DNA of 51,483 nt from Bacteroidaceae bacterium (GCA_024697945.1 JAILRU010000083.1:1-51483); one strand, 5' to 3'; numbered from the stretch's first letter, positions 25,894 to 34,578 are shown. Numbers and translations are program-made. Notes: generated from the letters alone by a model not told the origin.

Positions 25894-26483
25894 AGCACGC
25901 CCTCCGGTCCTTGGTTAAAGAGTAAATCGACGATGCTAAGGTCGGGCAGGAAGCCATGCCTGTCGGCAAAGACCTGGTAATAGGGAGAGCCTGATGCCCC
26001 CTCCGAATCCCCATGAGGGGAGACGTCGTTTCCTGCCCGTTCGGCAGAAACGATGTGGGAGACGCCTTCGAAGGTCGTGGTCCTGCTAACAGGCTTCTGG
26101 ATGTCGAGCAAGGTGGCACAGAGCGCCATCAGCTCCTCGTTGAAGTCCGCAAGGAACTCCCACTTCTTCTCATAGAAGGGGGCAAAGTCATCGGCATAAT
26201 ACTCGAAGAAGGGCGATTGCCTGTAGCTACTCTCCAACGCCACCCAGTGCTGGTGACGCCAGTTGCCGTGGTCGCTGATGCGGACATCGCGCATAGCCGT
26301 CTTACCCTCGGGCTTGACAACGGGAACAGTCAGGGCAAGTGCCCCCGGTGGACTGTCTATCCGGCAACGGTTGCGCAGGGTCTGCTTCGCGAAGTGGTCG
26401 CAGACCTCAAGGCGCACCTCATCAGCACGGTAATAGGCGCTGTAGTGTGAGACAGGTGCAAGATAACAGCAAGGAAGAATCAT
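25884..26483 (-). CDS. WbqC-family protein
   Basis: A 199-residue protein of the WbqC family. Family hallmarks: a hydrophobic start ending in CCYLAPVSHYSAYYRAD, then KQTLRNRCRI, HQHWVALESSYRQSPFFEYY and PDLSIVDLLFNQGPEGVLWL. The family occurs with surface-polysaccharide genes in proteobacteria, and in Bacteroidales next to lepB and dapB; its biochemical role is not established. Residues around 157-168 (VSPHGDSEGASG) are encoded by a palindromic module (25998-26026) that is probably a late insertion in a loop. It overlaps the rluA-type gene by 10 nt and follows lepB after a TTGTCTG microrepeat. Confidence 0.85.
   Translation of the reverse strand: MILPCCYLAPVSHYSAYYRADEVRLEVCDHFAKQTLRNRCRIDSPPGALALTVPVVKPEGKTAMRDVRISDHGNWRHQHWVALESSYRQSPFFEYYADDFAPFYEKKWEFLADFNEELMALCATLLDIQKPVSRTTTFEGVSHIVSAERAGNDVSPHGDSEGASGSPYYQVFADRHGFLPDLSIVDLLFNQGPEGVLWL
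25998..26026. repeat. Palindromic module inside wbqC
   Basis: CCCCCTCCGAATCCCCATG then AGGGGAGACG form an imperfect CTCCCC/GGGGAG-type palindrome, inserted in frame. Confidence 0.65.
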
Positions 26484-26515
26484 GTCCGTTGTCTGTTGTC
26501 TGTTGTCCGTTGTCT
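26484..26515. repeat. TTGTCTG microrepeat between wbqC and lepB
   Basis: Four degenerate 7-8-nt units (TCCGTTG, TCTGTTG) fill the whole gap between the lepB stop and the wbqC start. The same repeat class encodes part of the BtuG-like signal peptide at 3716-3752. Confidence 0.85.
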
Positions 26516-27964
26516 TTACCTAATATTATCGACCAGTCTAAACAGGCGGCTCCAACGGATGTGATGGCCACTGAACCAAGAGCGGTCGGCATCGGTGCTG
26601 AGCCAGATGAAGATGGGCTTGCCCACGATATGGTCCTCGGGAACGAAGCCCCAATAGCGCGAGTCGGCAGAACAGTGGCGGTTGTCGCCCTGCATCCAGT
26701 AGTAGTCCATCTTGAAGGTGTATTCCGTCGTCTCCTTTCCATTGATAATAATCTTACCATCGGGCGTCACCTTCAGGTCGTTGCCCTCATAGACACGAAT
26801 GGGACGCTCGTAAATGGGCAGGTTCTCCAAGGTGAGCTGTATGCTCTCGCCCTTCTTGGGAATCCAGATAGGACCATAGTTGTCCTGGGTCCAGCCTGTA
26901 TAGCCGTTCTGAGGATAGAGCCTTGCGTCCTTGCCGTTATTCTCGATAGGAGTGATACTTTCCACATAGTCTGTATAACCCTCCAGTGCCTTCTTTGCCT
27001 CCGCAGTCAAGGGAATCTCGCCACCCGAGTACATATCCTGCACGTCCTTCATGCTCAGTCCCAGCTCATAGACAATCTCTTTTGGCAGATAGTTCGTCTT
27101 CAACCTGACGATATAGTTGAACTGCACGTTCTTGGGGGCAGGATTTTCCTTGCCATCGAGATAGACGATGCGGTCGCGTATCTCAAGCGTCTGACCGGGC
27201 AGTCCGATGCAGCGCTTCACGTAGTTCTCGCGACGGTCAACAGGACGCCAATCGACCTCGCCGAAGTCCTGTGGTGAATAGAGGACATACTGGCGCCCCA
27301 ACTCATAGATGGTGCTGTAGTATTGTCGCTGTTCCAGCGTTGTCATGCTATCCAGTTGTGGCACTGTACCCGTCTGCTGCATATAAATCTGTGAGCCTAC
27401 GCCGTAGCAAATCGTATAGTATTCCGTCTGGAATTTGCTGACAATCGTATCGCCTGCCGGATAGTTGAAGACGACGATGTCGTTGAGGGTGATGGGCTTT
27501 GGCGTCACACGTTTGTACTCCCATTGCGGCCATTCGATGTAGCTCTTGCCACCGAAGGGCAGGGTGTGCTGGCAGAGCGGCATGTGGAGGGGCGTCTGCG
27601 GCACACGAGGTCCGTAGCTCATCTTGCTCACCAGCAGGTAGTCACCCACCAGGAGGCTCTTCTCGAGAGAGCTGGAGGGGATGGTGTAGTTCTGGAAGAA
27701 GTAGATGTTGACGAAATAGACTGCCACCAGTGCGAAGACGATGGCATCCACCCAACTCATCACGGTACGGATAACGGGGTTTTCGGCATCCTTCCACCAA
27801 GTCCAGGGGATGTAATGCGTAATGTATGCGTCGAAGATAAATGGGATGACGATAACGCCCCACCAGGCATCCACCCAATAGAGAAACGCGATGTAGAGGG
27901 CAATTAAGATAATGGCTTTTGCCCAGTCCTTAGCCGTTGCTTTGTATCTTTTCTTTTTAGTCAT
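26516..27964 (-). CDS. lepB: Signal peptidase I
   Basis: A 482-residue inner-membrane leader peptidase that cleaves Sec signal peptides. It has two to three N-terminal hydrophobic segments (residues ~15-52 and ~66-90). The serine motif YTIPSSSLEKSLLVGD places the nucleophile at about S99. The catalytic-lysine motif is NYVKRCIGLPGQ, and box E is MQGDNRHCSADSRYWGFVP. The long insert between these regions is usual for Bacteroidetes enzymes. It lies directly after dapB (about 40 nt) and before wbqC on the same strand, a gene order common in Bacteroidales. Confidence 0.95.
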   Translation of the reverse strand: MTKKKRYKATAKDWAKAIILIALYIAFLYWVDAWWGVIVIPFIFDAYITHYIPWTWWKDAENPVIRTVMSWVDAIVFALVAVYFVNIYFFQNYTIPSSSLEKSLLVGDYLLVSKMSYGPRVPQTPLHMPLCQHTLPFGGKSYIEWPQWEYKRVTPKPITLNDIVVFNYPAGDTIVSKFQTEYYTICYGVGSQIYMQQTGTVPQLDSMTTLEQRQYYSTIYELGRQYVLYSPQDFGEVDWRPVDRRENYVKRCIGLPGQTLEIRDRIVYLDGKENPAPKNVQFNYIVRLKTNYLPKEIVYELGLSMKDVQDMYSGGEIPLTAEAKKALEGYTDYVESITPIENNGKDARLYPQNGYTGWTQDNYGPIWIPKKGESIQLTLENLPIYERPIRVYEGNDLKVTPDGKIIINGKETTEYTFKMDYYWMQGDNRHCSADSRYWGFVPEDHIVGKPIFIWLSTDADRSWFSGHHIRWSRLFRLVDNIR

Positions 27965-28003
27965 TTTATAGGATTTATGAGGTTAATAGACTTAATGGGG
28001 AAT

Positions 28004-28720
28004 CTAAAACTTGAACAAATCACTCATTGTGAGCAGGCCGGAGTGCTCTGCTGTATATTCTGCGGCGAGGACGGCTCCCATTGCAAAGCCGCGACGGTTA
28101 TGGGCATCGTGGGTGATGGTAATCATATCCTCGGGAGAGTCGTAAGTGATGGTATGGATGCCTGGAACCTCCTTCTGCCGGATGTCATCGATACGGAGCA
28201 CGCCAGGCTTTGTCTCATGCAGTCCCCAGCGCTCCTTGCGGTCCAGATTGGCCACTATCTGCTCTGCCAGCGTGATAGCGGTGCCTGAAGGGGCATCCAG
28301 TTTGTGAACGTGATGGGTCTCCACCAAGTTCACATCGTACTGCTCGAAACGGTTCATAATCTTAGCGAGATAGGTGTTCACGGCACTGAAGATGGCTACT
28401 CCTACACTGAAGTTGCTGGCCCAGAAGAGCGTCTTGCCTTCGGTCGTACAAGCCTTGCGCACCTCTTCCTCGTGGTCTTTCATCCAACCGGTACTGCCAC
28501 TCACCACCTTCACGCCTGCTTTCCACGCCTTCAAGTAGTTGTCATATGCCGTCCAGGGAGTCGTGAATTCGATGGCAACATCAGCACTGGCAAAAGCCTC
28601 CGATTGGAATTCCTCCTGATTGTCTATGTCAATGATGCTAACTATCTCATGACCTCGCGAGAGAGCGATTTCTTCTATCATACGGCCCATCTTGCCGTAC
28701 CCTATCAATGCTATTTTCAT
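28004..28720 (-). CDS. dapB: 4-hydroxy-tetrahydrodipicolinate reductase
   Basis: A 238-residue cytoplasmic enzyme of lysine and diaminopimelate synthesis. The NAD(P)-binding motif is ALIGYGKMGRMIEE at the N-terminus. The active-site region is VETHHVHKLDAPSGTA (catalytic His and Lys), with SGSTGW and ASNFSVGVAIF. The start was moved to 28720: a longer frame to 28807 would run over the promoters at 28743-28780 and lacks family similarity. It heads a dapB-lepB-wbqC-rluA-PHP run on the minus strand. Confidence 0.95.
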   Translation of the reverse strand: MKIALIGYGKMGRMIEEIALSRGHEIVSIIDIDNQEEFQSEAFASADVAIEFTTPWTAYDNYLKAWKAGVKVVSGSTGWMKDHEEEVRKACTTEGKTLFWASNFSVGVAIFSAVNTYLAKIMNRFEQYDVNLVETHHVHKLDAPSGTAITLAEQIVANLDRKERWGLHETKPGVLRIDDIRQKEVPGIHTITYDSPEDMITITHDAHNRRGFAMGAVLAAEYTAEHSGLLTMSDLFKF

Positions 28721-28742
28721 ACCTTTCTTAAGAATTTTCGTG

Positions 28743-28780
28743 CAAAAGTAATGCTTTTCGCTCAAATTTGCGTACTTTTG
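28743..28780. promoter_or_regulatory. Divergent promoters of dapB (-) and the DUF2851 gene (+)
   Basis: Minus-strand TACTTTTG (28743-28750) faces dapB and plus-strand TACTTTTG (28773-28780) faces the DUF2851 gene. The two -7 elements are only 22 nt apart, so the promoters probably interfere with each other. Confidence 0.6.
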
Positions 28781-28814
28781 TTTCACAAAATACGTTAACG
28801 GAGCCAAAATAAGG

Positions 28815-30029
28815 ATGGAAAGGCTGCTGCACTATGTCTGGAAGCACAAGATGTTGCCCCTGAAGACGCTTATCACATCGGACGGGCAGGAAGTCGAAGT
28901 CATCGACCCGGGTCTGCACAATCACGACCAGGGACCTGACTTCTTCAACGCCAAGATTCGATTGGATGGGACGCTTTGGGCAGGCAATGTCGAGGTACAT
29001 CTGCGCTCTTCTGACTGGAACAGGCACGGACACGAGAGCGACCCCGCCTACAACAGTGTCATCCTACACGTCGTGAGCGAGATAGACAGAGAGGTCAGGA
29101 ACGCAGAAGGCAAGCTGTTGCCTCAGGTTCAGCTCGACATACCCCAAAAGATTCAGCAGAGTTATGAAGAACTATGCCGAACGGAGGACTATCCGCGTTG
29201 TCATCGCATCATCCCATCCGTGCCGCAACTGAAAGTGCACCAGTGGATGGATGCCCTGCTTGTGGAGCGTCTGAAGGAACGCTCGGAAATGGTGACAAAG
29301 AGGGCCGAAAGGACTGATGGCGATTGGGAACGCGCCACTTTCGTGACGCTGAGCCGCAGTTTCGGCTTCGGCCTCAACGGCGATGCCTTCGAGCGATGGG
29401 CCATGAGGATTCCCTTGCAAGCTGCCGGCAAGCATCGCGACGACCTCTTCCAAATAGAGGCTCTCTTCCTTGGGATGGCAGGCCTCATCGAAGAGGTGGA
29501 GGCTGTCAGAAACGCGAAGGAGGTTTCGTTACTCCAGCAGGAGTTTACCTACCTCAAGCACAAATTCAGTCTGGGAGAACCGATGCTACGCTCCGACTGG
29601 CGCTTCCTCCGTACACGCCCTCAAAACTTCCCCTTCATGCGCATCCTGCAGATTGCAGAACTCTATCACAAAGGAAAAGCACAGATGAGCAAACTCTTGG
29701 AAGCCAAAGACATAAAGGAACTACAGCAATGTCTGGAAGTGAAGGGGACTACAGCCGCCAGTCGCCGTCTGCTCATCATCAACACGGTTGTGCCGTTGCT
29801 CTTTGCCTATGGCCGCCACATCAGCGACGAGGACATCTGTATGCGTGCCGTCCGGCTCCTGGAGGAATTACCTGCAGAAAACAACTACATCCTGCGGCAG
29901 TGGCAAGACTGCGGACTGAAGGTCGGCACAGCAGCCGACAGCCAAGCACTCATCCAACTCAAACGCCAGTACTGCGACCGCATCGACTGCCTCCGTTGCC
30001 GCTTCGGATATGAATACTTGAAGAAATGA
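28815..30029 (+). CDS. DUF2851 family protein
   Basis: A 404-residue cytoplasmic protein of the Bacteroidetes family DUF2851. Recognisable stretches are MERLLHYVWKHKMLP, DFFNAKIRLDGTLWAGNVEVH, NSVILHVV and RLLIINTVVPLLFAYGRH, with paired cysteines near the end (CDRIDCLRCRFG). The function is unknown. The stop overlaps the following thioesterase start by 4 nt (ATGA), and dprA follows with a 1-nt overlap, so the three are one translationally coupled operon from the promoter at 28773. Confidence 0.85.
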   Translation: MERLLHYVWKHKMLPLKTLITSDGQEVEVIDPGLHNHDQGPDFFNAKIRLDGTLWAGNVEVHLRSSDWNRHGHESDPAYNSVILHVVSEIDREVRNAEGKLLPQVQLDIPQKIQQSYEELCRTEDYPRCHRIIPSVPQLKVHQWMDALLVERLKERSEMVTKRAERTDGDWERATFVTLSRSFGFGLNGDAFERWAMRIPLQAAGKHRDDLFQIEALFLGMAGLIEEVEAVRNAKEVSLLQQEFTYLKHKFSLGEPMLRSDWRFLRTRPQNFPFMRILQIAELYHKGKAQMSKLLEAKDIKELQQCLEVKGTTAASRRLLIINTVVPLLFAYGRHISDEDICMRAVRLLEELPAENNYILRQWQDCGLKVGTAADSQALIQLKRQYCDRIDCLRCRFGYEYLKK

Positions 30030-30430
30030 AATACGCCTACGAATTGAAGATGAAGGTTCGCGACTATGAGTGCGACCTCGAGGGAATTGTCAACAACGCC
30101 AACTACCAGCACTATATGGAGCATACCCGACATGAGTTCCTGCTCGAGGCTGGCATCAGTTTTTCCGACATGCACAATCAGGGTATTGATGCTGTTGTGG
30201 CACGTATCACGATTGCCTTTAAAATGCCTCTGCGAAGTCGTGATGAATTCCTATCTTGCCTCAATATTTATCAAGAGGGCGTCCGCTACGTATTCAAACA
30301 GGACATCTACCGACTGCCGGATATGAAGCTCGCAGCTCGTGGCACAGTCGATACTGTCTGCCTTGTGAATGGCAAGCTGAGTCGTTGTACAAAACTTGAG
30401 GACAAACTAATCCCCTATTACTCAGAATAA
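30026..30430 (+). CDS. Acyl-CoA thioesterase, hotdog fold (YbgC/4HBT type)
   Basis: A 134-residue single hotdog domain. The N-terminal YDxDxxGxVxxxxY-type motif appears as DYECDLEGIVNNANYQHYMEHTR, with the active-site Asp region and Asn-His-like helix. FKMPLRSRDEF and a C-terminal beta-strand follow. It should hydrolyse acyl-CoA thioesters in the cytoplasm; the chain is unknown. It is coupled to DUF2851 upstream (4-nt overlap) and dprA downstream (1-nt overlap). Confidence 0.88.
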   Translation: MKYAYELKMKVRDYECDLEGIVNNANYQHYMEHTRHEFLLEAGISFSDMHNQGIDAVVARITIAFKMPLRSRDEFLSCLNIYQEGVRYVFKQDIYRLPDMKLAARGTVDTVCLVNGKLSRCTKLEDKLIPYYSE

Positions 30431-31557
30431 TGACAGAGCAAGAGACCCTATACATGATGGCGCTGACTCAGGTGCCTTCACTGACCCTCACCAACCTGCA
30501 TCAGCTGATTGACGGACTGGGTTCGGCTACTGCCATCTACGAGAATCGCAAGTCTTTGAAACAGGTGATGCCTTCGGTTTCGCAAAAGACGCTCGATGTT
30601 TTGGCCGCAATGGACAGCCATCTGGCTCGAGCCGAACAGGAGTTGGCTTTCTGTCGGAAAGGTAGTCTCAGATGTCTGGGCATCAACGATGAGGACTATC
30701 CCCAGCGCCTGAAGGACTGTCCCGATGCGCCGGTGCTCATTTATTATCGCGGTACGGCCGACCTGAATGCCCGTCACATCGTCAGCATGGTTGGCACCCG
30801 ACAGATTACGGACTACGGCAAAGACCTCTGCCACTCCTTCGTGCGTGACCTGAAGAGTCTTTGTCCCGATGCTGTCGTGGTGAGCGGACTGGCATACGGC
30901 GTAGATGTACATTGTCATCGGGCTGCTTTGGAGGAAGGACTCGACACCGTGGGGGTCCTGGCCCATGGCCTTGACCAAATCTATCCGCGCCATCATCGTG
31001 ATACAGCAAAGCAGATGCTTTCCCAAGGAGGGCTGATTACAGAGTATATGTCAGGTACGCCCATCGACAAACGCAACTTCGTGCAGCGCAACCGTATCGT
31101 GGCAGGCATGGCGGATGCTGTCATCGTGGTGGAGAGTGCAACGAAGGGCGGTTCACTCATCACGGCAGACATCGCCCTCAGCTATGACCGACAGGTATGG
31201 GCATTCCCAGGACGCATCCACGACATACATTCTGCTGGCTGCAACCGGCTCATAAGTTCGAACTGCGCCTCTCTGCTCACTGGAGCTGAAGACTTCTGTG
31301 TGGCAATGGGTTGGGCGGACGACGTGCAGCACCAGCAGCAGCTTTCCGAAGGCGTTCAACAGGAACTCTTTGCCGAGTATTCCGAAGAAGAGCAACGCAT
31401 CTTGCGGGCCCTTTCCAAGGACGACAGCAAACAGATAAACATCCTTGCCGTCGAGACAAATATCCCCATCGGTCAGCTCTCAAGTCTCCTCTTTTCACTC
31501 GAGATGAAAGGTGCAGTGCAGATGCTCGTCGGTGGAAAATACAAAATCAGGCGATAA
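30430..31557 (+). CDS. dprA: DNA-processing protein DprA
   Basis: A 375-residue DprA, which loads RecA on incoming single-stranded DNA. An N-terminal helix-hairpin-helix-like part is followed by the Rossmann-type core: YPQRLKDCPDAPVLIYYRG, SMVGTRQITDYG, VVSGLAYGVDVHCHRAAL and RNRIVAGMADAVIVVESATKGGSLITA. A C-terminal winged helix of the DML1 type is present (QINILAVETNIPIGQLSSLLFSLE). Length is normal. It is the last gene of the DUF2851 operon. Confidence 0.97.
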   Translation: MTEQETLYMMALTQVPSLTLTNLHQLIDGLGSATAIYENRKSLKQVMPSVSQKTLDVLAAMDSHLARAEQELAFCRKGSLRCLGINDEDYPQRLKDCPDAPVLIYYRGTADLNARHIVSMVGTRQITDYGKDLCHSFVRDLKSLCPDAVVVSGLAYGVDVHCHRAALEEGLDTVGVLAHGLDQIYPRHHRDTAKQMLSQGGLITEYMSGTPIDKRNFVQRNRIVAGMADAVIVVESATKGGSLITADIALSYDRQVWAFPGRIHDIHSAGCNRLISSNCASLLTGAEDFCVAMGWADDVQHQQQLSEGVQQELFAEYSEEEQRILRALSKDDSKQINILAVETNIPIGQLSSLLFSLEMKGAVQMLVGGKYKIRR

Positions 31558-31654
31558 GCAGGACAAAATAGTAGCATTCTGGAGTAGATTGGGACATTTC
31601 CAATATCAGAAGAGGACAAAATGCCTGCTTCGAATGAAATTTTCATGCAAAAAG

Positions 31655-31685
31655 TTTGTAGATTCGGAAAAACTCCCTACCTTTG
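31655..31685 (+). promoter_or_regulatory. Consensus Bacteroidales promoter upstream of greA
   Basis: TTTG (31655-31658), exactly 19 nt spacer, TACCTTTG (31678-31685). This is the best match in the window to the -33/-7 consensus. Sequence between the dprA stop and this promoter shows nothing else. Confidence 0.8.
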
Positions 31686-31691
31686 CAAGCG

Positions 31692-31754
31692 GCAAACATA
31701 AAAAGACGGAAAAGAACAAGGGTTCTGGCCAACGGTCAGGATTCTTCTTTTTTT
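31692..31754 (+). ncRNA. Short terminated leader or small RNA upstream of greA
   Basis: From the promoter at 31655-31685 a transcript would start near 31692. A strong intrinsic terminator follows at once: a 13-bp stem (31718-31730 with 31734-31746, loop AAC, four G-U pairs) and seven T residues (31748-31754). A competing mini-hairpin AGAAC/GTTCT (31713-31717 with 31722-31726) overlaps the 5' arm. This gives either a ~62-nt RNA or an attenuator controlling greA, which begins 88 nt downstream. Confidence 0.55.
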
Positions 31755-31842
31755 CGTGCTTTGCGCAGGTGACGGTTCTCATGCCCAAGTCCTCCGCTCA
31801 TTGCCACTATAAATAGATAATGTATAATTAAAACAACAATAC

Positions 31843-32310
31843 ATGGCTTACATGACACAAAAGGGCTACGACGAGCTCGTGGCTAAACTGCAGCACATGG
31901 AGAGCATTGACCGCCCTGCCGCAAGTGCTGCCATCGCGGAGGCGCGAGACAAAGGCGACCTCTCGGAGAATGCAGAATACGATGCTGCAAAAGAATGGCA
32001 AGGAAAACTGGAAACGGAAATTGCTATGCTGAAGAAAACCATCATCGAGGCAAAGATTATCGACACAACCCACCTCGATACCAGCACGGTTCAGATTCTT
32101 TCCACCGTAGAACTGCGTAATGTGAAGAACAAGATGATGATGAAATACACCATCGTTAGTGCCACAGAGGCAGACCTCCGTTCAGGAAAAATCAGTGTGG
32201 AAACCCCCATCGCCAAGGGACTGCTTGGCAAGAAAGTGGGCGACATAGCAGAGATTAAGGTACCCCAGGGCACAATTCAACTCGAAGTGGTTAGCATCAA
32301 CTTTGATTAA
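31843..32310 (+). CDS. greA: Transcription elongation factor GreA
   Basis: A 155-residue GreA that rescues backtracked RNA polymerase. The N-terminal coiled coil carries the tip motif ARDKGDLSENAEYDAAKE, with the acidic residues that enter the secondary channel. The C-terminal FKBP-like domain has TPIAKGLLGKKVGDIAEIKVP. Length is normal and the start MAYMTQKGYDEL is typical. A consensus promoter and terminator-like leader lie upstream, so attenuation is possible. Confidence 0.97.
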   Translation: MAYMTQKGYDELVAKLQHMESIDRPAASAAIAEARDKGDLSENAEYDAAKEWQGKLETEIAMLKKTIIEAKIIDTTHLDTSTVQILSTVELRNVKNKMMMKYTIVSATEADLRSGKISVETPIAKGLLGKKVGDIAEIKVPQGTIQLEVVSINFD

Positions 32311-32324
32311 AGAAAGTGATTCGC

Positions 32325-32360
32325 CAAATCGTAAATTGTAAATCTTCAAATTGTAACTAA
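32325..32360. repeat. AAATCGTA/AAATTGTA microrepeat between greA and the HIT gene
   Basis: Four degenerate 9-10-nt units (AAATCGT, AAATTGT, AAATCTTC, AAATTGT) occupy most of the intergenic space before the HIT start. Confidence 0.75.
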
Positions 32361-32362
32361 AC

Positions 32363-32755
32363 ATGGCAAGCATCTTTTCCCGTATTGTAGCCGGCGAGAT
32401 ACCAAGCTACAAAATTGCCGAGGACGAACGCTATTATGCCTTCCTCGATATCAGTCCCCTGCAGAAGGGACATACCCTGGTGATTCCCAAGCGTGAAGTA
32501 GATTATATCTTCGACCTTGAAGACGACGAACTGGCAGGCCTTCAGGTCTTTGCCAAGAAAGTGGCTAAGGCAATAAAGAAGGCCATCCCCTGCGTTAAGG
32601 TCGGTCAATGCGTACTCGGACTGGAAGTACCCCACGCACACATCCACCTTGTTCCCATGCAGACTGAGGCCGACATGCGCTTCAACGCTCCGCACCTCAA
32701 ACTCACTCCCGAGGAGTTCGAGCAGATTGCAGAAAGCATCCGCAAGGAGTTTTAA
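32363..32755 (+). CDS. HIT-family nucleotide-binding hydrolase
   Basis: A 130-residue Hint-branch HIT protein. The start FSRIVAGEIPSYKIAEDE and KGHTLVIPKREV are typical, and the catalytic triad motif is HAHIHLVP (residues ~91-98). Such proteins hydrolyse nucleoside phosphoramidates or AMP-lysine-like adducts. It follows greA by ~50 nt, filled mostly by a microrepeat. Confidence 0.95.
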   Translation: MASIFSRIVAGEIPSYKIAEDERYYAFLDISPLQKGHTLVIPKREVDYIFDLEDDELAGLQVFAKKVAKAIKKAIPCVKVGQCVLGLEVPHAHIHLVPMQTEADMRFNAPHLKLTPEEFEQIAESIRKEF

Positions 32756-32762
32756 CTTCTCA

Positions 32763-32803
32763 ATTAGCCTATTAAACCCATTAAACCTATTAACCCCATA
32801 ATC
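32763..32803. repeat. ATTAAACC microrepeat before the SGNH gene
   Basis: Units ATTAGCC, ATTAAACC, ATTAAACC, ATTAACC run up to the start codon of the SGNH hydrolase. Confidence 0.75.
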
Positions 32804-33496
32804 ATGAAAGCAAGAATCATTGCTGCCGTTGCACTGCTTAGTATAGCACTCGGCACCCAGGCTCAGAAACACGAATTCGCCAATTGGAAACGCTACGCCA
32901 ACGCCAACAAGGAGCTCGGAGCTCCTGCCAAGGGCGAGAAGCGCGTCGTTCTGATGGGTAACTCCATCACCGACGGCTGGCCAGGCAAGAGACCCGAATT
33001 CTTCAAGGACAACAACCTCATTGGTCGCGGCATCGGCGGACAGACCAGCTATCAGTTCCTGCTTCGCTTCCGCGAGGACGTCATCAACCTGCAGCCCAAG
33101 GTCGTAGTCATCAACTACGGTACCAACGACATCGCAGAGAATACGGGTGCATACAACGAGGACCTCACATACGGCAATGTTCTCTCGATGGTCGAGCTGG
33201 CTCGCTACCACAAATGCAAGGTCATCCTGACAAGCTGCCTTCCCGCTGGTGGCTTCAGCTGGCGTCCCAACATCACCGACGCAATGGACAAGATTCGTAG
33301 TCTAAATGCCCGCGTCAAGGCTTACGCCGAAGCCAACAAGATTCCCTACGTAGATTATTTCTCTGCTCTGGTTGCCGAAGACGGCAGTGGCATGAAGCCT
33401 GAACTGGGCGAGGACACTCCCGCCGTTCATCCCAATGTCAAGGGCTACGAGGTTATGGAGAACCTTCTCCTGCCCGTCATCAAGAAACTGCGCTAA
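32804..33496 (+). CDS. Secreted SGNH/GDSL-family hydrolase
   Basis: A 230-residue exported esterase-type enzyme with signal peptide MKARIIAAVALLSIALGTQAQ. SGNH blocks: VVLMGNSITDGW (block I, nucleophile Ser), GRGIGGQTSYQF (block II Gly), VVINYGTNDIAE (block III Asn) and PAVHPNVKGYEVM (block V, Asp/His). Such enzymes in Bacteroidales often deacetylate glycans. Spacing to the following nucleotidyltransferase is 5 nt, so the two are probably cotranscribed. Confidence 0.93.
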   Translation: MKARIIAAVALLSIALGTQAQKHEFANWKRYANANKELGAPAKGEKRVVLMGNSITDGWPGKRPEFFKDNNLIGRGIGGQTSYQFLLRFREDVINLQPKVVVINYGTNDIAENTGAYNEDLTYGNVLSMVELARYHKCKVILTSCLPAGGFSWRPNITDAMDKIRSLNARVKAYAEANKIPYVDYFSALVAEDGSGMKPELGEDTPAVHPNVKGYEVMENLLLPVIKKLR

Positions 33497-33501
33497 ATCT
33501 C

Positions 33502-34578
33502 ATGGCCGACAATAAATATTGTCTCATACTGGCTGGTGGCAACGGAAGTCGCCTTTGGCCCATCAGCCGTACCACAAAGCCTAAACAGTTCCTCGACCTC
33601 TTCGGGACAGGTCGCACATTACTACAGCAGACCTACGACCGCGTAGTACAGTTCATCGACCCTTCGCACATCTACGTCAGCACCAATGTTGACTACCTGC
33701 CGTTGGTCTATGAGCAGTTGCCCGAGGTCGATGACATGCACATCCTGGAGGAACCGCTGCGCCGAGGCACACTGGCTGCCGTTGCATGGGGCTCTGTCTT
33801 CATTGCCAAGCAAGACCCGCAATCCGTGCTCTTTGTCACACCGTCCGACCAGATTATTCTGCGCGAAGAACAGTACAAACAGGACGTGCTCGCCGGACTT
33901 CAATTTGTTGGAGAAAACGAGGGACTCCTCGTCATGGGCATCACACCCTCACGACCTGAGACTGGCTACGGTTACATCCAGATTGACGATGAGAAATCCC
34001 TCTCCAACGACATCTTCCCCGTCAAGTCATTCACGGAGAAACCCGATGCCGAGTTCGCCAACATCTTCATGCAGGAGGGCAATTTCCTGTGGAATACGGG
34101 TTTGCTGTGCTTCAACACACGGAGCATGCTCGACAACCTCTTTATGCTTGTGCCTGAGTACAGGGTGGAGATACCCCGTATGATGGCAGAGGCAGAGAGT
34201 AACAATCCGAAGCTATTGCCCGAGTTCTTCAGCGTCCTGCCCAACTACAACATGGATGTCAGCATTCTGGAGCGTACCAGTCAGGTCTATGTGCAGCGTG
34301 GTCACTTTGGATGGGCCGACATAGGCACATGGGCCAGCATTGGAAAAGATGTTCCCAGTGATGCCGATGGCAACGTAATGCTCGACACCGATGCCTATCT
34401 TTATGAGTGCTCCGACAACGTCATCCGCCTCCCTAAAGGCCACACGGCCGTTGTCAAAGGACTGCACGACTATGTCATAGCCGAGGAAGGGGAATTCCTC
34501 ATGATTTGCCCGCGTCAGGACATCGCCGCAATGCGACGCATGCACACCGACACTAAGTTTGGCGACCCAAAGAGCTAA
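33502..34578 (+). CDS. manC: Mannose-1-phosphate guanylyltransferase
   Basis: A 358-residue cytoplasmic nucleotidyltransferase making GDP-mannose from mannose-1-phosphate and GTP. Signature: LILAGGNGSRLWPISRTTKPKQFLDL, then FVTPSDQII, GITPSRPETGYGYI, FTEKPDAE and NFLWNTGLLCF. The length is that of the single-domain form, without the isomerase domain. It ends convergently with the DUF2027 gene, overlapping it by 26 nt. Confidence 0.95.
   Translation: MADNKYCLILAGGNGSRLWPISRTTKPKQFLDLFGTGRTLLQQTYDRVVQFIDPSHIYVSTNVDYLPLVYEQLPEVDDMHILEEPLRRGTLAAVAWGSVFIAKQDPQSVLFVTPSDQIILREEQYKQDVLAGLQFVGENEGLLVMGITPSRPETGYGYIQIDDEKSLSNDIFPVKSFTEKPDAEFANIFMQEGNFLWNTGLLCFNTRSMLDNLFMLVPEYRVEIPRMMAEAESNNPKLLPEFFSVLPNYNMDVSILERTSQVYVQRGHFGWADIGTWASIGKDVPSDADGNVMLDTDAYLYECSDNVIRLPKGHTAVVKGLHDYVIAEEGEFLMICPRQDIAAMRRMHTDTKFGDPKS

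Noticed and set aside
28721..28807. Upstream extension of dapB
   Set aside because: It covers both divergent -7 elements; the family start MKIALIGYGKMG is at 28720.
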